A stretch of DNA of 64,000 bases from Moorena producens 3L (GTDB taxonomy: Bacteria > Cyanobacteriota > Cyanobacteriia > Cyanobacteriales > Coleofasciculaceae): NCBI RefSeq assembly GCF_000211815.1, contig NZ_GL890848.1, forward strand, positions 52,124 through 116,123, written 5' to 3'. Below, piece by piece: positions 25,007 through 33,340 of this stretch. The notes below the pieces were generated by a model that ran no database searches, had not been told where the DNA came from, and saw only the letters and a list, made by a program, of their open reading frames with translations. A program made the position numbers and the translations under genes. How positions within the stretch are numbered: the stretch's first letter is position 1; every line of letters starts with the position of its first letter.

Positions 25007-25804
25007 TCAAAGGGAAACTTCTTGGATATCAGCTAAATCGGGTAGTAATTCTGTACTATCGTTGCTCAGCCTATTCCCGTAACGCTGACAACGCACGGCA
25101 AAGGTACAATCACCACATCGACCAAGGGATGCTGCTACTTGAGGAAAAGCTAAACCTTGATCTTGGTACCCTTGTAGCCACCCAGCCAACTGGGTCAACA
25201 ACTGAGTCAAATCCTCCCTAGTTTTCTGGTGTTGTGCGCTATTGTAGGTAAATTTAAGACTCTGGGCACAGGGTTGGGATTTGACAAACCAGTAACTCAT
25301 GGAAATTTGTTCTGGCCAATAATCGCTAGTTTCTGCTAGGACGTAGAGATACAGGCGTGTTTGCCAGTCTTGGGCTAACCAATCCCGGTTTTTAGGTTGA
25401 GGATAGGTCTTCCAATCAAGAATTTGAGCCGAGTCTTCCCCTGCAATCAATAAGTCATAGATAACTGTAAGTAGATAACCTTGGAAATACAGGGTTCGGC
25501 AATGTTCCGCTTCCCGGAAGCTTTCAGGCTCTGGGTTGGAAAGTTCTGGTGCGGCATTGACTAAACCACTCAGCCAGTAGTCGAGTTGGGTATCCTCTTC
25601 TACTAAGGATGTAACTGGTAACCCAAGTTCCCGCTGTTGCATTAATAGGTGAAAGCGGCTTCCCCAAGTAAGACGCTCTTGTTGTTCGGGAGACACGGGT
25701 GTTCCCAGCTGGTCAAAGTAAATGTGTTGGAACTTACGGGGACAGGTTTGTAATACGTTCAGCTGTCCTTGGGATAGACGAGTTAGAGGGGCGGGAGGAG
25801 ACAC
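25007..25804 (-). CDS. RecB/Cas4-type PD-(D/E)XK nuclease with likely Fe-S cluster
   Basis: This 265-residue protein fits the PDDEXK_1 / AddB-C-terminal family. The active-site strand-helix is YDLLIAG ... QILDWKT (Asp and Asp-x-Lys), followed by the QxxxY motif WQTRLYLYVL. Cysteines at residue 21 (TCPRKF) and in the C-terminal CGDCTFAVRC can hold a 4Fe-4S cluster as in Cas4 and AddB. It probably acts as a 5'-3' nuclease in DNA end processing. The gene is single, next to the IS607 element, with no recB or cas partners beside it. The start is GTG 25804. Confidence 0.85.
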   Translation of the reverse strand: MSPPAPLTRLSQGQLNVLQTCPRKFQHIYFDQLGTPVSPEQQERLTWGSRFHLLMQQRELGLPVTSLVEEDTQLDYWLSGLVNAAPELSNPEPESFREAEHCRTLYFQGYLLTVIYDLLIAGEDSAQILDWKTYPQPKNRDWLAQDWQTRLYLYVLAETSDYWPEQISMSYWFVKSQPCAQSLKFTYNSAQHQKTREDLTQLLTQLAGWLQGYQDQGLAFPQVAASLGRCGDCTFAVRCQRYGNRLSNDSTELLPDLADIQEVSL

Positions 25805-25983
25805 TGGTCAATGATCTAATCAAATCTTGGAGACATTGGGTTTGTTTGTGATCTATTAGCTAGTGTAGCGGAAGATATCGAATGCGATCGCATTTTCTTA
25901 TAACAGTCGAAATCCCCCATCCTCCGTTTGAGGTGGGATGAAAGGCGCGTCAGAGAACTTAACTTAGAAATATAAATCATCAA

Positions 25984-26015
25984 AAATGCCCCCTGATCAG
26001 CATCAGAGGGCATTT
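25984..26015 (-). terminator. Intrinsic terminator (minus strand)
   Basis: AAATGCCC (25984-25991) pairs with GGGCATTT (26008-26015), and inner CTGAT pairs with ATCAG around a four-base loop. On the minus strand it is followed by TTTTTG. It would end transcripts from the ppiC-like pseudogene. Confidence 0.7.
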
Positions 26016-26043
26016 AATTTCAAAAGCTTAAAGACCAAGATTA

Positions 26044-26078
26044 GAATTCTAAATTCTAAATTCTAAATTCTAAATTCT
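26044..26078. repeat. Heptamer tandem repeat (ATTCTAA)n, second site
   Basis: Four to five ATTCTAA units, nearly identical to the array at 19588-19625. Confidence 0.85.
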
Positions 26079-26151
26079 GCATGTATAAGTTTCCACTCAA
26101 GACCTAGGCAGCTTGGTAACCTAAGTCAAGGTTTTTGGTAACTTCAAATTG

Positions 26152-26859
26152 CTAAACCTGTTGCTTAGTCCATTCAGAAAATAAATTTAAGAGGATTTGA
26201 GAGCGCAGCTTATCATCCAATTGGGGTTCAATAATCTCCTCCACCAAAATCAAGTGTACTCCCTTAGAGGTCACAATGGGTTTGAGAACCTCCGGTGGCT
26301 TAGCTGCAAAGACAGCAGCAGAAATCTCCGGCTTGATCTGCTCACGAGTTACTACTCCTTGATATCCCCCATAGCGACGTAATTCTTTATCCTGGATATA
26401 CTGATGAGCAACATCATAGAAACTCATCTCCCCTTTCTGAATACCATAAAAGAGTTCCATGGCTAAATCTTGATCATCTATGATTACCTCATACATCACC
26501 ACACCCGCATAATCTAGCTGATTTTCAAAGAAATAGGGTTCAACTTTATCGGCAAATAAATGCTTAGCTAACTTTCCATAAATAGCGCCATTATATACCA
26601 TAGCTTCAAACTATTATAAGGTCATACCATGTTTTTCCAGCCATGCCCAAGTTTTCTCAGCACTCCCGAGTTGGCTAACTATCCTGAATTTATCTGCTGC
26701 GTCTTGAAGTTCTTCTGTCTCTACTTTGATACACGCCTCAGCGGCAGCAGCTGCGATTAACTTGCGGGTAGTAATTGCTTCGATAATCTCAGGAATCTTA
26801 CCAGATAGCTTGATTTCTTCAAGAATATCGTCTTTGGTAATCGTGATAGCTGGTTACAT
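26152..26859 (-). pseudogene. PpiC-type peptidyl-prolyl isomerase with three in-frame stop codons
   Basis: The single frame 26859-26152 (236 codons) encodes a protein resembling the parvulin-type isomerases that sit beside HlyB/HlyD exporters in cyanobacterial double-glycine peptide clusters. The N-terminal part has SurA-like helices (DDILEEIKLSGKIPEIIEA). The rotamase part includes ELRRYGGYQGVV and SKGVHLILVEEI. The frame is interrupted by TAA as codon 2 (26854-26856) and by TAA-TAG (26616-26611), just before FEAMVYN, where I would expect two acidic residues. There is no frameshift. An AGGATA site precedes the ATG. As it stands, only the last 149 codons (from 26601) are open. Confidence 0.8.
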
Positions 26860-27012
26860 CGTGTTTATCCTAGTAATTTAAACTGTGAAAGTTATAGTGC
26901 TGCATCGCTTTGCAAATTGAATTTTTCAACACTATTACACGCCGTGCTATAAAAAGCGATCGCACTAATTGATAATGCCCTGAATTGACTGATATGACAT
27001 CCCGGAAATCAC

Positions 27013-28752
27013 CTATAATTTCAAACCTCCTTGCTGCAACTTCTTAAACGGATCGAGAATAAAATCAATAATCCGACGCTGGCGCACAATTACCTCAGCA
27101 GTCGCTGTATCTCCAGGACGGAATCCAATACACTCCTTACCTGTGGGAAGACAATCCTGATTTAACGCAATTTCTATGTTATAGGCTGCTACCTCAGAGG
27201 TAGTTGGAGAAATTTCCACTAACTCTCCTGCTATCACTCCATACTATTGAAACGGATAGGCATCAAACTTCAGTTTGACTGGCATTCCTTTCTTTAAATA
27301 ACCACTTTCAGTTGTTGCCATCTGGGCTCGAATAATTAATGATGAATCCTCTGGGGCAATTTCTGCTACCATAGTACCCTGCTGCACTACAGCACCAGGT
27401 CTTTGAATCGGTAACTGAAATATAGCACTACCCATTAAGGTGTTTGACATTGTCTTGATGCAATAGCGAGTGGGGGAAACCACGGCAATAGCGAGTGGGG
27501 GAAACCCCCAAGACCGCGCTGCCTCCCCAAGACCGTAATGGTGCGTTTTCCGCATTAAGAATTAAATTCGCCACGGGTCGCACCTCTGCATCGCTCCTAA
27601 ACTCTGAAACGTAAGTCTAAGCTTACTTCTGACTTCTGACTTCTAACTTCTGACTTGCGCGTAGCGCTATACCATTCCACTTACCGGTGCGTCTAAGACT
27701 CGTTGCTTTAACTGAAGCTGCAACGAGTCAATCTGACGCTTACTCTGAGCAATTTATGAATTTAGGGTAGTAATTTTATTCTCTATATTATTCAGTTGTT
27801 ATTCTATTTTAAGTACTGATAACTTACCGGAATGAATCAAACTCTGATAACTCCTTTCCTGCTCTTTTAATCGTAACTTTGCTTGCTCAATATCTGCTTG
27901 TGCTTGACGCATAGTCCGTTCATAACTACTTTGTTCTTCCCTAATCCGTAACTTAGCCTGTTCAATATCAGACTTTGTTTGTTCATACAACCGTCGCCTT
28001 TACTGTACCACATCATCCTTATCTAACACATCAATTTCTGGCACAACTCCTTGTTGCCAAAGTTTACGATAGCGTTGCACCTCTCCCTGGGCATTAGCTA
28101 AACGAATCTCTAGTAACTTAGAGGCTGTTTTACTAAGTTCAAGATTTTGCCTGGCCTGATTTCCTTGAGCTAATTTTTATTATTTTTGTAAGTTATAGGA
28201 ATTACTCAGATCAATTATAGTCTGTCGCACTTGGTCAATTTGAGCTGGCTTTTCCAAGGCTTGGGCTTGATTTTGTTGCTGCTGAGTTGTCAAGACTACC
28301 ACTAACTGATTTTTTAGTAATTATAACTGCGATCGCCTACTCAATTGCCCCTTTAATTTATCGTTAACTTGCTGCAATTCAGTACGGACTAACCCGGATT
28401 TCAAAATCACTAAATTTTGTCCAGCCTCAACCTTTTCCCCCTCTTTAACTTGAATTTCATCCACGGTACCGGCTACAGCAGCATCCAGCCTCACAGTCTT
28501 ACCCTTTGGTTCAAGTCGTCCTCTAGCTGTACCGGTTTCATCTACCTTATAGAGCATCGACCAGGGTAAAATAATGGAAACAAATACTACTAGAAAGTAC
28601 AGTAATCCCCTTGTCCAAACCTGAGGCCAACTATCGAGTAATTCTTTAGTGGCGTAAGACCAATCATCAGTAAATTTAGCTAGGTTTGGGGCGTTTAAAC
28701 TATCTTGATCATGATTAGTGTCTTGTAGCTGAGTTGGAGGATGTCCATTCAA
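27013..28752 (-). pseudogene. HlyD-type membrane fusion protein with MITE insertion and seven in-frame stops
   Basis: The adaptor would link an inner-membrane ABC exporter to the outer membrane. Visible parts are one N-terminal membrane helix (about residues 50-68), a biotinyl-lipoyl-like half (AAVAGTVDEIQVKEGEKV), a long coiled coil, and the C-terminal HlyD_3 barrel ending IIDFILDPFKKLQ. An element (27423-27669) interrupts it. Removing the element and one TA leaves 1491 bases (497 codons) in one frame. Seven in-frame stops remain: TAA 28321-28323, TAA-TAA 28177-28182, TAA 28000-28002, TAA 27799-27801, TAA 27754-27756 and TAG 27244-27246. No indel is needed. The gene cannot make a full protein unless the stops are read through. 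Confidence 0.82.
27423..27669. mobile_element. MITE-like element, family 1, inserted in hlyD pseudogene
   Basis: Ends TAGCACTACCC and GCGTAGCGCTA are inverted repeats; TA is duplicated at 27421-27422 and 27670-27671. Excision joins ATGGTA to TTTCAG and restores the HlyD frame (SGMV-FQLPIQ). The 247-base body contains two copies of the GCGAGTGGGGGAAACC repeat and TTCTGAC tandem units. Confidence 0.85.
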
Positions 28753-29049
28753 GTGTCCAAGTGTCCATTCAATGTATTGGGCATAATTTTATTTATTATT
28801 TATTGATACTAGTTATTTGGTATTAGGATTATTCATGAATAAATAAATTAAAATTTATGTAATTTTTCAGGATTAATGACTCAGGATTAAGGACTAATTT
28901 GCTGGGGATTAAAATAGTAATAATGTCCCCTTTTTGTCATTAATTACTGATGGGTTACCCTCTCAATCAATACTCCTCTATCCAGCACTAAAATTAAATC
29001 CGCATTCCGGACTGTAGACAACCGATGAGCAATGACGAATGTTGTCCTA

Positions 29050-29159
29050 TAGCAGTCGCCAGGGCAGTTAGGACATGACAAAAGTCTCACACCCTTTGTA
29101 AGCGCAAGAGTTTGACTTCTGACTTCTGACAAAGGACTTCTGACTTTTGACTTCTGCTA
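29050..29159. mobile_element. MITE-like element, family 2, inserted in the ABC exporter
   Basis: Ends TAGCAGTCGCC and GACTTCTGCTA, with TA duplicated at 29048-29049 and 29160-29161. Excision restores ILKG-RTTFVIAHRLS in frame. It shares its body in reverse orientation with 22295-22395. Confidence 0.85.
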
Positions 29160-30208
29160 TACCTTTGAGAATTTGATTTAAATTCTGCTGAATAATTCGC
29201 TCTGATTCTGCATCTAAATGGGAGGTGGCTTCATCTAAAACTAATAACTTAGGATTGCCTAACAAAGCCCGTGCGATCGCAATCCGTTGCCGTTGTCCAC
29301 CAGACAACATTCCTCCCCCTTCTCCTATCTGGGTTTCATACCCCATAGGTAAATTTTTAATAAACTCATCAGCACCTGCTAATCGTGCTGCTTCTATAAT
29401 CTCTTCTAAACTAGCGGCAGGATGACCTAAGCTAATATTTTCCCGAATGGTTCCACCAAACAAAAACGTATCTTGGTCTACTACTCCCACTTGCGATCGC
29501 AAAGACCCTAAGGACAGACTGGTAATATCAAGGCCATCAATCAATACTTTCCCATCTGTGGGTGGATACAATCCCAACACTAATTTAGAAATCGTCGTTT
29601 TCCCTGAACCACTGCGTCCCACTAGGGCTACCATTTGTCCTGGTTTCACTTCAAAGGAAAGATTTTCCAGTACATTTAAATCACTCTCTGGGTGATAGCG
29701 AAAGGTAACGTTATCAAAGGCAATGTGACCCTGAATTGATGGTAACGATTGACGGGCTTGATTCAGTAAATCCTCCTCTGGTTCGGCATCCAACACATCA
29801 TTAATCCGTTCCATAGCAATTACTACTTCCTGGAATTGATTCCATAACACGGTTAACCGCTGGAAGGGAGTAATAATATTTCCTAGCAGCATATTGAAGG
29901 CCACTAATTGTCCAATGGTTAACTGATTCTGAATCACTAACCACGCTCCATACCACAGCAGGCTTGTGGTTACTACGGCTTCAATAGCATTACTGAAAAT
30001 TTGCAGCCGATTGCTGATAACTTGCCCATCAAAACTTGTCTTAATTTCCTTATTTAATAACTCCTCCCAATGCCAACGTACTGTTTGTTCTACTGCTGTG
30101 GATTTAACGGTACTTACACCGGAAAGCGCTTCAATTAGATAACTATTTTCCTTAGCCATCGATTGAAATATTTCCCGGGAAATCCTACGTAAAAACGGAG
30201 TCGCAATC

Positions 30209-30392
30209 GTAAGCATTCAGCTATCAGCCGTCAGCCGTCAGCTAATTAACTAATCAAGGGGAGATAGTAAACAAGCTTACGAACGAGTATGGCTGGTTGA
30301 CATCCCTGCTCGTTTTACTGATCCGACCCAGTGCAATTAAAGCGCCTACTCGCTGATAGCTGATAGCTGATAGCTGACGGCTGAATGCTTAC
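30209..30392. mobile_element. GTAAGC-ended mobile repeat with 8-bp target duplication
   Basis: Inverted ends GTAAGCATTCAGC (30209) and GCTGAATGCTTAC (to 30392) are flanked by the direct repeat TCGCAATC (30201-30208 and 30393-30400). Excision restores LALIATPFLRR in the ABC exporter exactly. The interior is made of CAGCCGT and GCTGATA units around a unique core. It carries no ORF, so a transposase must act in trans. Confidence 0.88.
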
Positions 30393-30752
30393 TCGCAATC
30401 AACGCTAGCAATAAGAATGGCGGCACAATCACTAAGGCCAATAATGCCATTTTCCAGCTGTACCAAACCATCAATCCTACATAGATAAATACCGTTAGTA
30501 AATCCAGCAGAATTGATAGCGCCTCACCGGTAAGGAACTGCTCAATCTTGCGGTTTTCCTGAACCCGTGATATGATGTCACCAACATAGCGGGACTCGAA
30601 AAACGAGAGAGGCAACCGCAGTGTATGGCGAATAAATCCTACAATCAGTGCTGCATCTACTTTATTAGCCGTATGGTCTAGTAGATATTGCCGCAACCCC
30701 ATCATTGCCACTCGAAACAGGCTAAATATCAGCAGCCCTAACCCCACCGCCA

Positions 30753-30869
30753 TTAAGGTAAGTCGGATCGTAGACTTTTTTGTAGCAGTTTGCGCTGAAA
30801 CGCTGTTAAATATTTACCTGTACTAGTACATGCACCCTCAAGATCAGGTTTCGACTGATGTCCTGACAT
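30753..30869 (-). pseudogene. 5' stub of a probable helix-turn-helix gene, fused to the truncated ABC gene
   Basis: ATG 30869 opens 38 codons (MSGHQSKPDLEGACTSTGKY, then LTAFQRKLLQKSLRSDLP) ending at TAA 30755-30753. That stop overlaps the ATG of the ABC remnant (TAATG). The motif FQRKLLQKSLRSDLP resembles, from memory, the N-terminus of helix-turn-helix proteins encoded before HlyB in cyanobacterial bacteriocin clusters. One deletion could have removed the rest of this gene together with the 5' half of the exporter gene. Confidence 0.45.
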
Positions 30870-31481
30870 ATCTGTAACTAAAAAGTCTTTAACTCATTGT
30901 TTTGATGATCGAGGGTGGATGTTGGCTTTTATGTTGGTTTTAATAGTCAAATTTACTTAGTATTGTGGACTTTTTGGATGATTTTGGGCAATTTTTGGAT
31001 GATTTTGGCGAGTTTTTGGATGATTTTTATCCAATTTTAGATTTTGGTCGAATTTTATATTGTTTGTGTAAAGTTTGATTTAATTTTTGGATGAAGATAA
31101 TCAGGCACTAGGGATTAAGTACTTTTAGGGAGAAGTGAGAGTAATGGAGGAAGTGGGGGGAGTGGGGGGATGAGGAGTCAGAACAATAGTAATGGGGCAA
31201 GGTGTAGGGAATAAGAATGCGATCGCACCGGTCCTGCCTACTTTTCAAATCCCTTGTCACCCCTTCAGCCCTATCCTTTTAACTCTAGTACTGATTCTGA
31301 TTCCACCCAAGATTTATCTTGGGTGGAATTGTTTTATGACGTTTGCTCAGGTCTAGCTTTCAAGGGAGCAACGCAGAAGCCAAAAAAGTATAACTAATTT
31401 AATTTTAGTTATAAAAACCTAGAGATTTGGCCAAGTTTACGTAATAGTTATCCTGACTTGATCCACTAGTAGGGGTATTTT
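30870..31481. other. Gene-free interval between exporter remnant and precursor region
   Basis: No gene is seen. Three tandem copies of TTTTTGGATGATTTT lie at about 30970-31030. An inverted repeat with terminator shape lies at 31300-31329. Confidence 0.6.
31300..31329. terminator. Terminator-like hairpin
   Basis: A 13- to 14-base perfect stem (ATTCCACCCAAGAT with ATCTTGGGTGGAAT) around a two-base loop, followed on the plus strand by TGTTTT. No obvious plus-strand gene ends just before it. Confidence 0.5.
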
Positions 31482-31482
31482 T

Positions 31483-31739
31483 CAAATCAACCAAGACATC
31501 ACTGAATTACTTTTGTCACTTTTTTCATTGATTACCCCCTTGAAATCCTGGAATAAATCCCAGATTATAGTCATGGTATAAGGCAATAAAACCTCTAAAC
31601 ACCCTAGTATATATATTGTTAAAATCGACCAAGATATAACTGAATTACTTTTGTCACTTTTTTCATTCATTAATCCCTTGAAATCCTGGAATAAATTCGA
31701 GATGAGAGTCATGGAATGAGGCAATAAAACCTCTAATCC
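31483..31739. repeat. 138-bp direct repeat (two copies) upstream of the precursor peptide
   Basis: Segments starting at 31501 and 31639 share long identical blocks such as CTGAATTACTTTTGTCACTT, CCTTGAAATCCTGGAATAAA and GGCAATAAAACCTCTAA. The period of 138 is a multiple of three, so a minus-strand 89-codon frame (31751-31482) runs through both. I do not take that frame as a gene. The repeat occupies the leader/promoter region of the peptide gene. Confidence 0.75.
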
Positions 31740-31775
31740 TAAACAAGACAACTTGACTGAATATAAAATTTGCGA

Positions 31776-31952
31776 ATGGCTAACATTACAATCTCTGACC
31801 TCGCTATTTCACCTGTTTATGAAAGCTTCATTACTGAACTTGATGAGCAGAATATCAACGGGATTATCGGCGGAAGAACAGTAACAACAACTGTCTCTCC
31901 AAATGGTGAAGTTAAGGTTGTTGTTAAAGAGTGCTCAGCATCAATAGCATAA
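31776..31952 (+). CDS. Double-glycine leader peptide (bacteriocin-like precursor)
   Basis: This is a 58-residue peptide: a 33-residue leader (MANITISDLAISPVYESF, then ITELDEQNINGIIGG) ends in the double-glycine site at residues 32-33. A 25-residue core follows, rich in Thr and Val, with one Cys (Cys53). The leader form MANITISDL...ESFITELDE...GG is typical of cyanobacterial precursors cut by the C39 peptidase domain of HlyB-type exporters during secretion. The dedicated exporter genes on the opposite strand are broken, so this peptide is probably orphaned or served by another exporter. ATG 31776 is preferred over an in-frame TTG at 31770. No strong Shine-Dalgarno is seen. Confidence 0.72.
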   Translation: MANITISDLAISPVYESFITELDEQNINGIIGGRTVTTTVSPNGEVKVVVKECSASIA

Positions 31953-31995
31953 CTATAATAATTTCAATCCAGTAAACCATCGATAACTAGTATCA

Positions 31996-32133
31996 ATGGC
32001 TAGGATTAAAATCTCAGCTCTATATTCGGCTGAACTAGAGGAAAATTATCTGTTAACTTAAGTATCAGCCGAAGAAATTTATGCTATGCTGGGAGACGCT
32101 GCTGAAGAGGTGTTTTACCCACTAAATACCTAA
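31996..32133 (+). pseudogene. Second precursor-like peptide with an in-frame TAA
   Basis: ATG 31996 opens MARIKISALYSAELEENY-LLT, then TAA at 32059-32061. The same frame continues VSAEEIYAMLGDAAEEV to TAA 32131-32133. The MARIKIS start and acidic LLT-x-VSAEE region look like another double-glycine leader, with the stop where Glu would be expected. LGD replaces a clear GG. It lies 43 bases downstream of the intact precursor. Confidence 0.55.
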
Positions 32134-32140
32134 TTAGGTA

Positions 32141-32178
32141 TCAAATAATCCTCTGGTATCTATCAGAGGATTATTTGA
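32141..32178. terminator. Hairpin after the precursor genes
   Basis: A perfect 15-base stem (32141-32155 with 32164-32178, CAAATAATCCTCTG type) around an 8-base loop, located between the plus-strand precursors and the convergent FG-GAP gene. The following T-run is weak. Confidence 0.6.
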
Positions 32179-32239
32179 TTAATTCAGCTACTTCTCCATA
32201 GACACTACCGAACTAGGTTAGTGTTTAAACAGTGTTTAA

Positions 32240-33340
32240 GCAATGTTTAACCAACTAGTAGCAAAGAAATTATTGTTATTATTCCAAAGTTCAACTATAT
32301 CAGACTTATTATCACCATTTAAATCGGTAACTAAGTAATCAGTATCATTTCGAAAGTCCCCTACTTGTGTATTACTGCCCAGGCTAAATCCTCCGCTACC
32401 ATTACTAATCCAAGTGGCAGCAAAGAAATTATTGTTATCATTCCAAACCTCGATTAGATCAGAGTCACCATCCCCATTTACGTCAGCGACTAAGTAATCA
32501 GTATCATCTCGAAATTCTCCTACTTGTGTATTACTGCCCAGGCTAAATCCACCGCTACCATTACTAATCCAAGTGGCAGCAAAGAAATTATTGTTATTAT
32601 TCCAAACCTCGATTAGATCAGAGTCACCATCCCCATTTACGTCAGCGACTAAGTAATCAGTATCATCTCGAAAGTCTCCTACTTGTGTATTACTGCCCAG
32701 GCTAAATCCACCGCTACCATTACTAATCCAAGTGGCAGCAAAGAAATTATTGTTATTATTCCAAACCTCGATTAGATCAGAGTCACCATCCCCATTTACA
32801 TCAGCGACTAAGTAGTCAGTATCGTTTCGAAAGTCCCCTACTTCTGTATTACTGCCCAGGCTAAATCCACCGCTACCATTACTAATCCAAGTCGCCGCAA
32901 AAAACTTATTGTTATTATTCCAAAGTTCAACGAGATCAGAGTCACCATCCCCATTTACATCAGCGACTAAGTAGTCAGTATCGTTTCGAAAGTCCCCTAC
33001 TTCTGTATTACTGCCGAGGTTAAATCCTCCGCTACCATTACTAATCCAAGTCGCCGCAAAGAACTTATTGTTATTATTCCAAAGTTCAACGAGATCAGAT
33101 TCACCATCCCCATTTACATCAGCGACTAAGTAGTCAGTATCGTTTCGAAAGTCCCCTACTGCTGTATTATTGCCGAGGTTAAATCCTCCGCTACCATTAC
33201 TAATCCAAGTGGCAGCAAAAAACTTATTGTTATTATTCCAAAGTTCAACGAGATCAGATTCACCATCCCCATTTACATCAGCGACTAAGTAGTCAGTATC
33301 GTTTCGAAAGTCCCCTACTTGAGTTGTTGAACCTAGAGCA
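32240..33340. repeat. 159-bp tandem repeats within the FG-GAP gene
   Basis: Seven copies of a 159-base (53-codon) unit with very high nucleotide identity, for example the block CCATTACTAATCCAAGT in each. Recent homogenisation or slippage is likely. Confidence 0.9.

Larger units (their letters stand above)
28887..30753 (-). pseudogene. HlyB-type ABC exporter: 5'-truncated, two insertions, one in-frame stop
   Basis: The remaining part encodes the second half of the membrane domain (from RVAMMGLRQYLL) and the ABC ATPase: Walker A ALVGRSGSGKTT, signature LSGGQRQR, Walker B LLVLDEATSHLD, and H-loop FVIAHRLS. The N-terminal peptidase/first helices are missing. Two elements split it (30209-30392 and 29050-29159). 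Removing them with one copy of each target duplication gives 1506 bases (502 codons) in frame from 30753 to 28944. There a TAA stands after THQ, where exporters nearly always have Glu (THQE). Family-like sequence (LMTKRGHYYYF) continues in frame to 28887. It was probably the exporter/processing protein for the nearby precursor peptide. Confidence 0.85.

Noticed and set aside
25816..26013. 65-codon minus-strand frame
   Set aside because: It starts inside the terminator hairpin and crosses non-coding sequence.
26152..30753. Genome-wide stop-codon reassignment as explanation of in-frame stops
   Set aside because: Well-defined genes in the same window (for example fba, clpB, metG, crtR) end normally at TAA or TAG, and no suppressor tRNA lies in the window.
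31482..31751. 89-codon minus-strand frame through the 138-bp duplication
   Set aside because: It is explained by a duplication with period divisible by three; no start signal or family resemblance.
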